A DNA stretch of 37,484 nucleotides from Deltaproteobacteria bacterium (GTDB lineage: Bacteria; Desulfobacterota; Binatia; Bin18): NCBI GenBank assembly GCA_009692435.1, contig SHZE01000012.1, forward strand, positions 1-37,484. Reading direction: 5' to 3'. Shown piece after piece: positions 9,165-17,037 of the stretch (position 1 is the first letter of the stretch; each line of letters opens with the position of its first letter). The position numbers were made by a program, and so were the translations under genes. Under the pieces are notes generated by a model. The model was given only the letters and a program-made list of their open reading frames with translations, made no database searches and was not told the origin of the DNA.

Positions 9165-9998
9165 ATGCCAAACGGTACGATTCAACGCGCATACCTCGTC
9201 CCGGGATTACCGCATCTGACAGCGAATGTTCCTGTCGAAAGCTGGGAAACGCTCCGTCGCGGATGTCGTCAGGCCGGTGACCATGTCAAAGCGGCAAAAC
9301 CAGATGTGATTGTTGTGTACAGTACGCAATGGATTTCAGTGCTGGGGCATTCCTTCCAAACGAATCCCAACCCCAAGGGGCTCCATGTGGACGAGAATTG
9401 GTACGAGTACGGAGACCTTCCGTTCGACCTCCGGGTCGATGCCGCCTTGGGGACACGTGCGGCGGCCATTGCCTCCTCACTGGGACTGGCCACGAAAACC
9501 GTCAATTATCACGGCTTTCCGTTGGATACGGGCACGCTGGTGGCGCTCCGCTTTCTGAACCCTGACAATACGATTCCGGTGGCCGTAGTCTCCTGTAACA
9601 TCTACGCTGGTCAAGAAGATTCTCTCACTCTTGGTCGTGCTATGCGCCAGGCTATTGAGGAGAGTGACAAGCGCGCAGTCGTTGTTGCGTGCACGGGATT
9701 GTCAGGACGGTTTTTCACGGAAGAAGTTGATCCACGCACGGATCGGTTTGCGCATGCTGAAGATGATACTTGGAACCGCCGTATCCTTGATTTGATCGCG
9801 CAAGGGAAAAATGCGGCAGTCCTCACGCTGAGCGCGGAATATGCCCAGGCGGCGGCCACTGACATGGGGTTCAAAGCCTTTGCGTGGCTCATGGGGACAC
9901 TTGGCACGCCAACAACACCAGGCACCGTTCTCGCGTATGGGCCAGTGTGGGGCACTGGGGCGGCGGTCGTGGAATATAGCGTAAAACGTCACGCGTAA
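9165..9998 (+). CDS. Class III extradiol dioxygenase, AmnA-like non-catalytic subunit
   Basis: This 277-residue paralogue of the preceding gene shares the N-terminal NGTI...PHL layout and the C-terminal GTGAAVVEYS end. The two iron-binding histidines are replaced: Gly14 in LVPGLPHL and Gln55 in VYSTQW. This is the pattern of the alpha subunit of 2-aminophenol 1,6-dioxygenase, which pairs with the catalytic beta subunit in an alpha2beta2 enzyme. GAAGG lies upstream of the ATG. It is probably cotranscribed with the catalytic gene. It should be inactive by itself. A role in substrate recognition is inferred. Confidence 0.85.
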   Translation: MPNGTIQRAYLVPGLPHLTANVPVESWETLRRGCRQAGDHVKAAKPDVIVVYSTQWISVLGHSFQTNPNPKGLHVDENWYEYGDLPFDLRVDAALGTRAAAIASSLGLATKTVNYHGFPLDTGTLVALRFLNPDNTIPVAVVSCNIYAGQEDSLTLGRAMRQAIEESDKRAVVVACTGLSGRFFTEEVDPRTDRFAHAEDDTWNRRILDLIAQGKNAAVLTLSAEYAQAAATDMGFKAFAWLMGTLGTPTTPGTVLAYGPVWGTGAAVVEYSVKRHA

Positions 9999-10008
9999 AC
10001 GTCATGGG

Positions 10009-10050
10009 GACCCGACACCTGAAACTCAGAACGCCGAAACCCAAAACTTT
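10009..10050. repeat. Degenerate heptamer tract upstream of the nitrilase gene
   Basis: Six 7-nt units read gacccga, cacctga, aactcag, aacgccg, aaaccca, aaacttt. The sequence is degenerate but the frame of seven holds throughout. It fills the spacer between the AmnA-like gene and the ribosome site of the nitrilase gene. Confidence 0.55.
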
Positions 10051-10073
10051 CTTTTGATTAGGAGGAATTGTGT

Positions 10074-10946
10074 ATGGCACAGACTCTGACCGTTGCGGCG
10101 GCACAACTTGGTCCAAGTTCTCCGACCAAAACACAAACGGTCGAACGCATGGTTCACTTGATGGAGGAAGCGGGCAAACAGGGAGTCGAGCTCCTCTCTT
10201 TTCCCGAGTTGTCGTTGACTCCGTACTTCGCGACCAAAGTCCACAATGCTGTCGATAGTTTCTTTGAGGAAACCCTTCCGTCTCCGACCACACAGCCGCT
10301 TTTTCAGGCGGCCCAGCGGACAAAGATGCACTTTGTGTTGCCCTATGCGGAACGAGACAGTGGTGTGTACTACAACAGCGCGGCTCTCGTTGCTCCAGAA
10401 GGGGTGGTTCTAGGGAAGTATCGGAAGATGCACATTCCTGGCTGGGTTGAACCGCGCTGGGAAGGGCTGAATATCTTGGAGAAGCGATACTTTGCCTTGG
10501 GGAATCTGGGATTCTCGGTTGCCGCTTTACCCAAGGTCCAGACGGGGATGCTGATCTGCTACGACCGTCGTTTTTCGGAAGGGTATCGTGCGCTTGCCCT
10601 TGGCGGAGCGGAACTCATTTGCGTTCCCTACAACACCCCGACCTTTGGTCAGCCACCGGCGGTGGGGCAAGAGACCTCTGAAGTCCTCTTGCGTGCGGGA
10701 GCGATGGAAAACCAACTCTTTATCGTCGCGGTCGGAAAAGCTGGAGTGGAGGACGGTGCGGAGTACATAGGTGGCAGTGAGATCATTGCGCCAACGGGCC
10801 AGGTCTTGGCAAAAGCGAAAACCGACGGGGATGAGCTGATCGTCGCTACCATCGATATGGACGAGGTGCGGGCATTGCGAAAGAAATGGGATTTTCTTGC
10901 CGACCGCCGCCCCGATACCTACCATGCCCTCGTTCACGAAAAATAG
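10074..10946 (+). CDS. Carbon-nitrogen hydrolase (nitrilase superfamily)
   Basis: This 290-residue amidohydrolase has the Glu-Lys-Cys triad: Glu45 in LSFPELSL, Lys118 in YRKMHIPG and Cys162 in LICYDRRF. The overall layout resembles N-carbamoyl amino acid hydrolases and beta-ureidopropionases, which release ammonia and CO2 or an amine from amide-like bonds. The ATG at 10074 is selected because GGAGG lies 8 nt upstream; a TTG two codons earlier would start inside the spacer. It is the third gene of the dioxygenase group. An amide hydrolysis step after or before ring cleavage is a reasonable inference, but the substrate is unknown. Confidence 0.85.
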   Translation: MAQTLTVAAAQLGPSSPTKTQTVERMVHLMEEAGKQGVELLSFPELSLTPYFATKVHNAVDSFFEETLPSPTTQPLFQAAQRTKMHFVLPYAERDSGVYYNSAALVAPEGVVLGKYRKMHIPGWVEPRWEGLNILEKRYFALGNLGFSVAALPKVQTGMLICYDRRFSEGYRALALGGAELICVPYNTPTFGQPPAVGQETSEVLLRAGAMENQLFIVAVGKAGVEDGAEYIGGSEIIAPTGQVLAKAKTDGDELIVATIDMDEVRALRKKWDFLADRRPDTYHALVHEK

Positions 10947-11055
10947 CGGAAACCCACGCCGTCGCTCTGGGAACATTCCGCGCATTTAAGTTTTCTCTCC
11001 GTTTTTCCGATGACACAGGAGAACTCTTTGTTACTTCTTGCGAGGAGGGCGGCGT

Positions 11056-11397
11056 ATGATTCGTCCCTTGTCGGTATTTTTCCTTGGACTCTGGGTAGGA
11101 ACCGCGGTTGTGGCGGAAGAAAACTCGATCTTCCGCCGGAGAAATCTGACAATCGTTGACGGTCCCTCCGAAGACATTCCGACAATAGAGCACGTCGCTC
11201 TGAAAAACTCTTTCGGAGATGCCCGAATGGCGGAGCCTCACTCTGAGGGCGCCATCCACGCCAATCGTACCGATCATCTGTACTACCTGCCTTCATGTGA
11301 AGGATACCAAGACGTCAATTCGGCGGACCTGGTCCCTTTTGTCAGTGAAGAAATCGCGACGGAATCTGGCTACCAACGAGCGCAGAGCTGTTCGTAG
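11056..11397 (+). CDS. Small secreted protein with an Ada-like C-terminal motif
   Basis: This 113-residue protein has a signal peptide (MIRPLSVFFLGLWVGTAVVA, cleavage likely just before EEN) and a polar middle. Its last 40 residues contain HLYYLPSCEGYQDV, then VPFVSEEIATESGYQRAQSC. That end has the spacing of the short Zn-type Ada/nuclease-tail module (LPxCxGY ... EEAxxxGYRxAxxC), often found at the C-terminus of exported bacterial proteins. The ATG at 11056 follows GAGGAGGGCGG. It is on the same strand as the dioxygenase cluster but 109 nt away, so membership is uncertain. Its function is unknown. Confidence 0.6.
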   Translation: MIRPLSVFFLGLWVGTAVVAEENSIFRRRNLTIVDGPSEDIPTIEHVALKNSFGDARMAEPHSEGAIHANRTDHLYYLPSCEGYQDVNSADLVPFVSEEIATESGYQRAQSCS

Positions 11398-11408
11398 ATA
11401 CCCTTCAG

Positions 11409-12158
11409 CTACAACTCAGATTGCGGCATTGGTAGCTCTTCCAGATGGCCATCTCCACAACGGAACACCCGCGAGGCCACGTGCTGAATACGCAAGTCAT
11501 GACTGGCGACGATGACCGTGCGATGCTCTTCATCGACGAGTTGCCGTAACAGGTGAATGACCTGCTCTCCGCTGTGTGAGTCTAAACTTCCGGTCGGTTC
11601 ATCGGCAATCACCACTGGCGGCTGAAGTGCCAAGGCCCGTGCCAGAGCAACCCGTTGCTGTTCCCCACCAGACAACATCCGTGGCAGATGCTGGAGTCGG
11701 TGGCCAAGTCCAAAACGAACAAGCAACTCTTCCGCGCGTTGTCGGGCTTGGGAGAAAGTGCAACCGCCAAGACGAAGAACCAGCTCGACATTCTCCAGCG
11801 CGGTAAGAGCGCTGAGTAACTGAAAAAATTGAAAAACAAACCCAAGCTGCTGTAGGCGAAACCGTGATAGAGCCGCAGGAGAGAGAGCTGTCAGTTCCGT
11901 GCCCGCAATCTGAATGGACCCGCTCGTGGGATGCAGGAGGCCACCAATCAGTGACAGCAGCGTCGTCTTCCCCGCGCCAGACGGGCCGAGAATCAACACC
12001 AGCTCGCCGGGACACGCTTGCAGATTAATCTGATCGACGGCACGCACCGCAGTATCCCCATGACCGTAGACTTTCGTCACCTCACGAAGCTGCACGAGGG
12101 GTTCGGGGTTCGGGGTTCGGGGTTCGGAATTGCGCGTCATGGCGGTCGCTGTCGTCAT
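11409..12158 (-). CDS. ABC transporter ATP-binding protein (LolD/MacB/DevA type)
   Basis: This ATPase powers export through the FtsX-type permease encoded just before it. The 249 residues include Walker A GPSGAGKTT, the Q-loop in FVFQFFQLL, the signature LSGGEQQRVALARAL, Walker B VVIADEPTGSLD and the H-loop VASHD. The first 20 residues are atypical: MTTATAMTRN followed by SEPRTPNPEP, the latter translated from four perfect 7-nt repeats. The ATG at 12158 has GAGG at a good distance, itself inside another small heptamer repeat. A GTG just after the repeats (the V of PLVQL) lacks a ribosome site. It is in one transcription unit with the permease, methyltransferase and type III polyketide synthase. 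Confidence 0.9.
   Translation of the reverse strand: MTTATAMTRNSEPRTPNPEPLVQLREVTKVYGHGDTAVRAVDQINLQACPGELVLILGPSGAGKTTLLSLIGGLLHPTSGSIQIAGTELTALSPAALSRFRLQQLGFVFQFFQLLSALTALENVELVLRLGGCTFSQARQRAEELLVRFGLGHRLQHLPRMLSGGEQQRVALARALALQPPVVIADEPTGSLDSHSGEQVIHLLRQLVDEEHRTVIVASHDLRIQHVASRVFRCGDGHLEELPMPQSEL
12100..12127. repeat. Four perfect GGTTCGG heptamers inside the ABC ATPase 5' end
   Basis: Four exact copies of GGTTCGG lie head to tail (plus strand), translated on the minus strand as part of SEPRTPNPEP. Gain or loss of one unit would shift the reading frame of the ATPase gene if translation starts at 12158. Confidence 0.9.
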
Positions 12159-12162
12159 GGCT

Positions 12163-12176
12163 CAGTCCTCAGTCCT
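12163..12176. repeat. Two CAGTCCT heptamers at the ABC ATPase ribosome site
   Basis: CAGTCCT occurs twice in tandem in the 23-nt spacer between permease and ATPase genes. On the minus strand it reads AGGACTG twice and supplies the Shine-Dalgarno-like GAGGA for the ATPase. Confidence 0.6.
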
Positions 12177-12181
12177 CTGAC

Positions 12182-13285
12182 TTACGATTTGAATGCGAGC
12201 AGAGGATCAATCCGCGCAATCCGTCGCACGGGCATGATCGCGGCGAATACGCTCATCCCAATCGTACACCCCAGCATCCAGAATGCTTGGTGAGGAGACA
12301 TAGCCGCGGGAAATTGGGGCACGAAATACTGAGCGAGCGCTACCACTCCCCAACTGGCGGGGACTCCGATTATCCAGCCCAGGAGCCCACACCCCAAGGC
12401 TTGTTGCATCGCCGTCCAGTAGAGCATCCGGTTCGGCGCGCCAACCGCCTTCAGGACGCCATATTCAGCGCTCTGTTCGGCCGTCAGCGCGGAGATCGTT
12501 AATCCGATCACGACCGTCCCGACGATCACGCCAATCACTTCAAGCACTCGCAAGATGGGAAGGAAGTTGTCACCCGTCAACGATAAGTTGTTGGCGATAA
12601 ATTGCTCTTTGGGAAAGGCGGAGACGAAAGAGGATGCCTGCTCGATTCGTGTGGCGATCTCGGAAACAGGTACGCCTGGTGAGACCTGCACTAAGAAATA
12701 GTTGACCAGATCATCAAGCCCCAAGAGACGCTTGGCCTGCGTTATGGTGACAAAGGCATATTGGTACAAAAAACAGTTACCCCCACGGGCGATGCCGATC
12801 ACACGCAGCGTCTCCCCGGCGACAGTCATCGTCTCTCCTACCTGGAGGCGTTCTTTGCGGGCAAATACGTCATCAATGATAATCTCCCCATCATGCAAGG
12901 CCTCCTGACCAGCGACGATTTCAACTGGGCCGTTACCCGCACCCTCTACCCCAATAAGAAAGGTATGCCGTTCTCGTCCGTGCACCGTTGCGGTCATCAA
13001 CCGCCCAACAAAGGTGGAGACCTGAGCGACGCCCTCAATGTCCCGGAGCGGCTGTTCCCCCATCGTTGGAAGCAAAGACAAGGTATGAAAAAGGTCAGAG
13101 GCCCCTTTCTTGCCGACCCACAAATCCGCCCGTACATGGCGCAAGTAGGTGGACATATTCTCTCGCCACCCGTCGTAGAGGCTCATGAGCAACAACACCA
13201 ACACGACCGCGCAGGAGATGCCGATCACCGCCAGGGCAAATCGTCCTTTGTGGAGGAGCAGATTCTTGCGCGCGAGCAGCAGCAT
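12182..13285 (-). CDS. ABC transporter permease, FtsX/MacB-PCD type
   Basis: This 367-residue permease has one N-terminal membrane helix (LAVIGISCAVVLVLLLM). A large extracytoplasmic MacB-type domain follows, at about residues 40-230. Three C-terminal helices end with the FtsX region, which contains LKAVGAPNRMLYWTAMQQ. This four-helix layout is that of DevC, LolC/E and MacB exporters. Its ATG overlaps the stop of the methyltransferase gene (TGATG), showing tight coupling. The ATPase gene follows 23 nt later. No membrane-fusion protein gene is in the window. A lipid or polyketide product of the neighbouring enzymes is the likely cargo; that is inference from context. Confidence 0.88.
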   Translation of the reverse strand: MLLLARKNLLLHKGRFALAVIGISCAVVLVLLLMSLYDGWRENMSTYLRHVRADLWVGKKGASDLFHTLSLLPTMGEQPLRDIEGVAQVSTFVGRLMTATVHGRERHTFLIGVEGAGNGPVEIVAGQEALHDGEIIIDDVFARKERLQVGETMTVAGETLRVIGIARGGNCFLYQYAFVTITQAKRLLGLDDLVNYFLVQVSPGVPVSEIATRIEQASSFVSAFPKEQFIANNLSLTGDNFLPILRVLEVIGVIVGTVVIGLTISALTAEQSAEYGVLKAVGAPNRMLYWTAMQQALGCGLLGWIIGVPASWGVVALAQYFVPQFPAAMSPHQAFWMLGCTIGMSVFAAIMPVRRIARIDPLLAFKS

Positions 13286-13869
13286 CAGGATTTTCTCGGG
13301 CCTAAAGCTGGCAGGAAGCGTGGCTTTGCTCCCATCTTCACCGCATATTCAGGGTGGGCAAAGAGCGTGGCTTCCTCGTGCTGAATGCGTTGCTGCAAAA
13401 TCATGGCATTCACCAGCGAGCAGAGGAGCGCGGTCCAATAGGCGGAATGCACGAGTGGGAGAGCAAACATCTCAATGATAACAATCGTGTAATTGGGATG
13501 TCGCACGAAGCGATACGGGCCACTATCAATGATTGGTCGTTGCGACTTCATCACCTGCACGTTCCATTGTTCCCCAAGACTACGCCACACCCAGAGGCGA
13601 CCCATCAGACAACCGCCAAGCAGTATCACCATGGGCCATCCCAGCCACGGCAGAAAAGGACGCTGTCCAATCCAAACTTCCAAGGGACTCGCCACCAACA
13701 GACCGACATGGACCCCAACCATCAGCGGATAGAATGGTTCGGATATTTTTGTTGCTCCTTCCGCGAAGAGCTGGGTTTGATGTCGCGTGGAGAACCACAG
13801 TTCGATCACGCGGACCACCGCAATCACAGCCAGCAGCGCCAGGTACCAGGGGAAGGAGGGAGTTGGCAT
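13285..13869 (-). CDS. Isoprenylcysteine carboxyl methyltransferase-family protein
   Basis: This 194-residue membrane methyltransferase of the ICMT/PEMT group has several hydrophobic helices and the cofactor-binding end GPYRFVRHPNYT. A distal QQRIQHEEATLF motif follows. Bacterial members next to type III polyketide synthase genes (such as Bacillus BpsB and Streptomyces SrsB) methylate alkylpyrones or alkylresorcinols. Here it lies directly downstream of a type III polyketide synthase gene, so the same role is probable. The ATG at 13869 follows a gap with a heptamer tract, and the stop overlaps the permease start. Function in protein prenylcysteine methylation is unlikely in a bacterium. Confidence 0.85.
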   Translation of the reverse strand: MPTPSFPWYLALLAVIAVVRVIELWFSTRHQTQLFAEGATKISEPFYPLMVGVHVGLLVASPLEVWIGQRPFLPWLGWPMVILLGGCLMGRLWVWRSLGEQWNVQVMKSQRPIIDSGPYRFVRHPNYTIVIIEMFALPLVHSAYWTALLCSLVNAMILQQRIQHEEATLFAHPEYAVKMGAKPRFLPALGPRKS

Positions 13870-13931
13870 TGGTTAATAGCCCGCAATCAAGGTAGAAGGC
13901 GGCAAAAGGATATCTCTGTTCTTGCTTCCAT

Positions 13932-13966
13932 GAACCCAAAACTCGAAACCTAAAACTCGAAACTTT
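13932..13966. repeat. Heptamer tract between polyketide synthase and methyltransferase genes
   Basis: Units gaaccca, aaactcg, aaaccta, aaactcg, aaacttt follow each other in exact 7-nt steps. The tract touches the stop codon of the polyketide synthase gene and occupies part of the spacer to the methyltransferase gene. Confidence 0.7.
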
Positions 13967-15018
13967 TACGCCCATTGCAACAGCACTGCTTCGGCACTAA
14001 ACCCCGGCCCAAACGCTAATAAGAGTCCGAGGTCCCCCTGTCGTGGGTGCTGAGTCTTGAGAAACCGGTCGAGGATACACAACACCGCGGCGGACGAGAG
14101 ATTCCCATAATCGCGCAGAATCGTGCGACTGATGTCGACGTGGGCCGAGGTAATGCCCAATGCCTCGACTAATCCTTCCAGCACCCGCCGCCCACCGGGA
14201 TGCAACAGAAAGTGAGTCATGTCTGGCGCGCTATAGCCATGTTGGCCCAGGAATCGTGCCACTAAGCCCGGTACTTCCGCACGAACAAGATCAGGAATCT
14301 CCGTGGACAACACAATATGAAACCCGGAATCCTTGAGATCAAACCCCATCACCTCCGTGGTGTGTGGGAACAACGTACTCTCGGTGGCGATGATGCGCGG
14401 CTTTCCTTGGTGTCTTTCCCCCTTCAGTAAAACCGCGACCGCTCCATCACCAAAGAGCGCACTCGATACGACATTCGCAGCCGAGAAGTCCTGGAGTTGG
14501 AACGTGAGCGAGGGCAATTCCACAGCAACGACCAGCACCGTGTGGTGTGGGAAGGCCCGGAGATACTCATACGCGCGCGCTAGCGCCATTGCCCCCGCCG
14601 CGCATCCTAGCTCAGTCAGCGGCAAGCGTTTCACATGTGGGGAGAAGTCGAAATGATTTGCCAGATAGGCGTCAAGTGACGGGATCATGAATCCCGTACA
14701 CGAAGTTGAGATGATGAGATCGACGGCCTGGGGGGTCACGTCCGCTTGCGTCAAGCAGTCTCCGACGACCTGTTCGCCCAAGGTCCGCGCGGTGCGTTGA
14801 TAGAGCTGGCTTGTCTCAGTGAGTGAGAGTGGGCACGCGAGGTCGATCAATGGACGACACCCGTAACGAGTCTGAACGGCGGCATTCTCAAACACCCGGC
14901 GCGCCAAGGCGAACATCCGTTCGTCACCGGCTAACCACAACGGCAGGGCGCGAATGACGTCATCCTGTTCGTAGCGATACGGGGGATAAGCGGTGGCGGT
15001 TGCGTACAGAGTTGCCAT
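13966..15018 (-). CDS. Type III polyketide synthase (chalcone synthase-like)
   Basis: This 350-residue homodimeric ketosynthase extends acyl-CoA starters with malonyl-CoA. The Cys-His-Asn triad is intact: Cys139 in LTELGCAAGA, His273 in FLLHPGGRR and Asn306 in DYGNLSSA. The active-site loop STSCTGFMIPSLD and the C-terminal GFGPG-like LLAFGPGFSAE are also present. The ATG at 15018 gives the usual family N-terminus; a GTG nine codons earlier is possible, and the ribosome site is weak for both. With the ICMT-type methyltransferase and the exporter it resembles bacterial alkylpyrone/alkylresorcinol units. Starter and chain length cannot be read from sequence by eye. Confidence 0.92.
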   Translation of the reverse strand: MATLYATATAYPPYRYEQDDVIRALPLWLAGDERMFALARRVFENAAVQTRYGCRPLIDLACPLSLTETSQLYQRTARTLGEQVVGDCLTQADVTPQAVDLIISTSCTGFMIPSLDAYLANHFDFSPHVKRLPLTELGCAAGAMALARAYEYLRAFPHHTVLVVAVELPSLTFQLQDFSAANVVSSALFGDGAVAVLLKGERHQGKPRIIATESTLFPHTTEVMGFDLKDSGFHIVLSTEIPDLVRAEVPGLVARFLGQHGYSAPDMTHFLLHPGGRRVLEGLVEALGITSAHVDISRTILRDYGNLSSAAVLCILDRFLKTQHPRQGDLGLLLAFGPGFSAEAVLLQWA

Positions 15019-15049
15019 AGGCTTGCTCAAAGAGGAAATCCGCACCGTG

Positions 15050-15705
15050 CTACGCGAATTTCAATTCGGCATCCACAGTGTCATTGTCGTATGTGATAAC
15101 GATATAGCCGCCGGCGGCAAACGGCCCCGCGTTGAGAATTTTGGTGCGCCCGATGAAATCGACACCAGGGGATTCGTGAATGTGGCCGGTGATGCACAGA
15201 TGTGGTTGGTGGTTCTCAATGAATTGCCGGACCGCCGAACTGCCGACGGGAGTCCCGTTTGTGAGGCGATCCAGGGCGGTGGCGTAAGGCGGAGTATGAC
15301 AGACCATCAATTGCAAGGGCGCATCCGTGACCCCGGCGTGTGCCTGCGCGAGCACTTCTCCGAGTTGCGCGTCTTGATACTCAAGAGGCGTATGAAAGGG
15401 CGTCAGGTTGGACCCCCACAGCCAAAGAGTCCGAGTTTGTCAATCCGGCGATTCTCGCCGTGAAGCGCGACATTGTCCGCACGGAGAAAGCCTATGACTT
15501 CGGGACGGTCAAGATTGCCTGGAAGCGCGAGGATTGTCGGGCAGTAGCTTCTCGCGGCGGTGAGGACTTTCGTCGTATCCTCAACGCCACCAAAATTTGT
15601 CAGGTCACCAGAGAGGATCACCAAATCAGCGGTGGCTAATTCCAGCGCGATTTTACTCATCTGGCCAATCGCCATGTGCACATCGCCGAAGGATACGATT
15701 TTCAT
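15050..15705 (-). pseudogene. Metallophosphoesterase, frameshifted
   Basis: This is a calcineurin-like phosphoesterase split over two frames. The first part, from the ATG at 15705, holds SFGDVHMA (GDxH), LSGDLTNFGG (GDxx) and LPGNLDRPE (GNxD). The second part holds VCHTPPY and ITGHIHESPG (GHxH). The first frame hits a TGA soon after GLFGCGG; reading GSNLTPFHTPLEY in the next frame restores the family sequence. The break lies in a run of five G (minus strand) at 15413-15417, and one extra G would make a single frame of about 219 codons. All five metal-site motifs are intact across the break, so a sequencing error is as likely as a true pseudogene. It lies 31 nt upstream of the polyketide synthase start, on the same strand. 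Confidence 0.8.
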
Positions 15706-15823
15706 ACGCGCTCAGGTTCAGGTGATCCAAAGTGGTTGTAGTGGATGTCTGGAAGAGGGTCAACGTCGCAATCGCGGTATCCATCCCCCGGCCTTGCAAA
15801 GCAGAGCGAATAAGGAAATACTA

Positions 15824-15948
15824 TGACCGCTTGCGCACCCCTGGGGAGAGCATGGAGAAACACATTCGCTCAAAAGTCCTCGCCATCGGGCGGCCTTTAC
15901 GGGTCGAGTTACAACTCGACGGCGAATGGCTTGACCGCTTGCGCACCC
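15824..15948 (+). repeat. 17-nt direct repeat, 108 nt apart
   Basis: The sequence TGACCGCTTGCGCACCC occurs at 15824-15840 and again at 15932-15948. The spacing of 108 nt is a multiple of three, and both copies are read as DRLRT in the same frame. It looks like a partial duplication at the 5' end of the small gene that starts at 15852. Confidence 0.8.
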
Positions 15949-16142
15949 TCCTTCAAGAAATGGGAGAAGGCGACGGCACGTATCCTCTCCACCGTTATCT
16001 TGAAGAGTTACTCGAAGCCGATATTGTCTATCGAGAGAGCCACCATACCCGTCGCCGTGGACCATTTGTGCAACGAGAAGCCATTATTCGCTGGCTGCGG
16101 GAACAACGCACTGCTCCCAGGACCGCCGCGAGCAAACGATAA
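15852..16142 (+). CDS. Small hypothetical protein, 96 residues
   Basis: I do not recognise the family. The protein is charged and predicted mostly helical, with LDRLRTLLQEMGE and YLEELLEADIVYRES segments and a basic C-terminus containing IIRWLREQR. The layout resembles small DNA-binding or scaffold proteins but carries no diagnostic motif. The ATG at 15852 is preferred because GGGGAGAG is just upstream; the frame is open back to 15732, and that extension contains the first copy of a 17-nt direct repeat. It is divergent from the metallophosphoesterase gene. Confidence 0.55.
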   Translation: MEKHIRSKVLAIGRPLRVELQLDGEWLDRLRTLLQEMGEGDGTYPLHRYLEELLEADIVYRESHHTRRRGPFVQREAIIRWLREQRTAPRTAASKR

Positions 16143-16248
16143 GACGTGGTCACCAGATCGCTGGAGATTGTGACGCTCTCCGGCGAGACGCCCCACGACA
16201 GCAGCGGGCAGAGCCCCTGCTCTTGCAGGACCTCCTTAGAGCAGACTC

Positions 16249-17037
16249 ATGAGTGTAGCAAATCTGCGGATCGTCCTAGTTCGACCGCAATACTCCGGGA
16301 ATATCGGTGCCGTGGCCCGGGCGATGGACAATTTTGGCATGCGGAGCCTCGCGCTCGTCAACCCGGCCCCAGTACATCGTCAGCAGGCCGAGATGATGGC
16401 GGTGCATGCCCGTGAGATTCTCGACGCCATGCAGCTCTATCCCTCACTCCACGCGGCGGTTGCCGACTGTGGCTTGGTGATCGGGACGACTTGTCGTCCC
16501 GGGTTATATCGCGAACATGCGGTCCCCCTACGGACACTGGCTCCCACCTTGGTCGCCGCGGCAGCGACCAACCGCGTGGCGCTGGTCTTCGGTCCGGAAG
16601 ATAGTGGACTTTCTAATGAGGACCTGCGCTATTGCCATCAGTTGCTCACGATTCCGACCAATGCCACCTACACCTCGCTGAATCTCGCCCAAGCCGTTGT
16701 CCTCTGTTGTTCCGAGATTTTCCTGACCGCCCAGAGCGAAAGTGCCTCTCTCGCTCCGGCTCTCGCGGTCGCCGATCGGCAAGAAATGATGTATGAGAAG
16801 CTGAAGCACGCGCTCTTGCGGATTGGCTTCCTCCATAAGGATAATCCCGAACACATAATGCTCGCGCTCCGACGGTTCTTCGGACGCGCGGGTCTCGAAG
16901 AGCGCGATGTGCGGATTCTTCTCGGTCTGGCTCGGCAAATCGAATGGTATGCCGGTTATGGGTGGCGTTTGCCGGACGTGACGACGGATTCACAATTTGT
17001 TGGCCCGACGCCAGGCCCCCTCACGTATCATGGCTGA
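16249..17037 (+). CDS. trmJ: tRNA (cytidine/uridine-2'-O-)-methyltransferase, TrmJ-like
   Basis: This SPOUT-class RNA methyltransferase has 262 residues. The three SpoU motifs are present: RPQYSGNIGAVARAMDNFG near the N-terminus, VALVFGPEDSGLSNEDL, and IPTNATYTSLNLAQAVVL, which form the trefoil-knot S-adenosylmethionine site. The helical C-terminal extension of about 90 residues fits TrmJ, which methylates position 32 of tRNAs, better than TrmL. The ATG at 16249 is the natural family start, though the ribosome site is weak. The gene end overlaps the next small gene by 8 nt. About 106 nt of spacer precede it, without a recognisable element. Confidence 0.88.
   Translation: MSVANLRIVLVRPQYSGNIGAVARAMDNFGMRSLALVNPAPVHRQQAEMMAVHAREILDAMQLYPSLHAAVADCGLVIGTTCRPGLYREHAVPLRTLAPTLVAAAATNRVALVFGPEDSGLSNEDLRYCHQLLTIPTNATYTSLNLAQAVVLCCSEIFLTAQSESASLAPALAVADRQEMMYEKLKHALLRIGFLHKDNPEHIMLALRRFFGRAGLEERDVRILLGLARQIEWYAGYGWRLPDVTTDSQFVGPTPGPLTYHG

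Noticed and set aside
10947..10985. GCGGAA ... TTCCGC inverted repeat after the nitrilase gene as a terminator
   Set aside because: The stem is only six base pairs with a long loop and no T-run directly after it.
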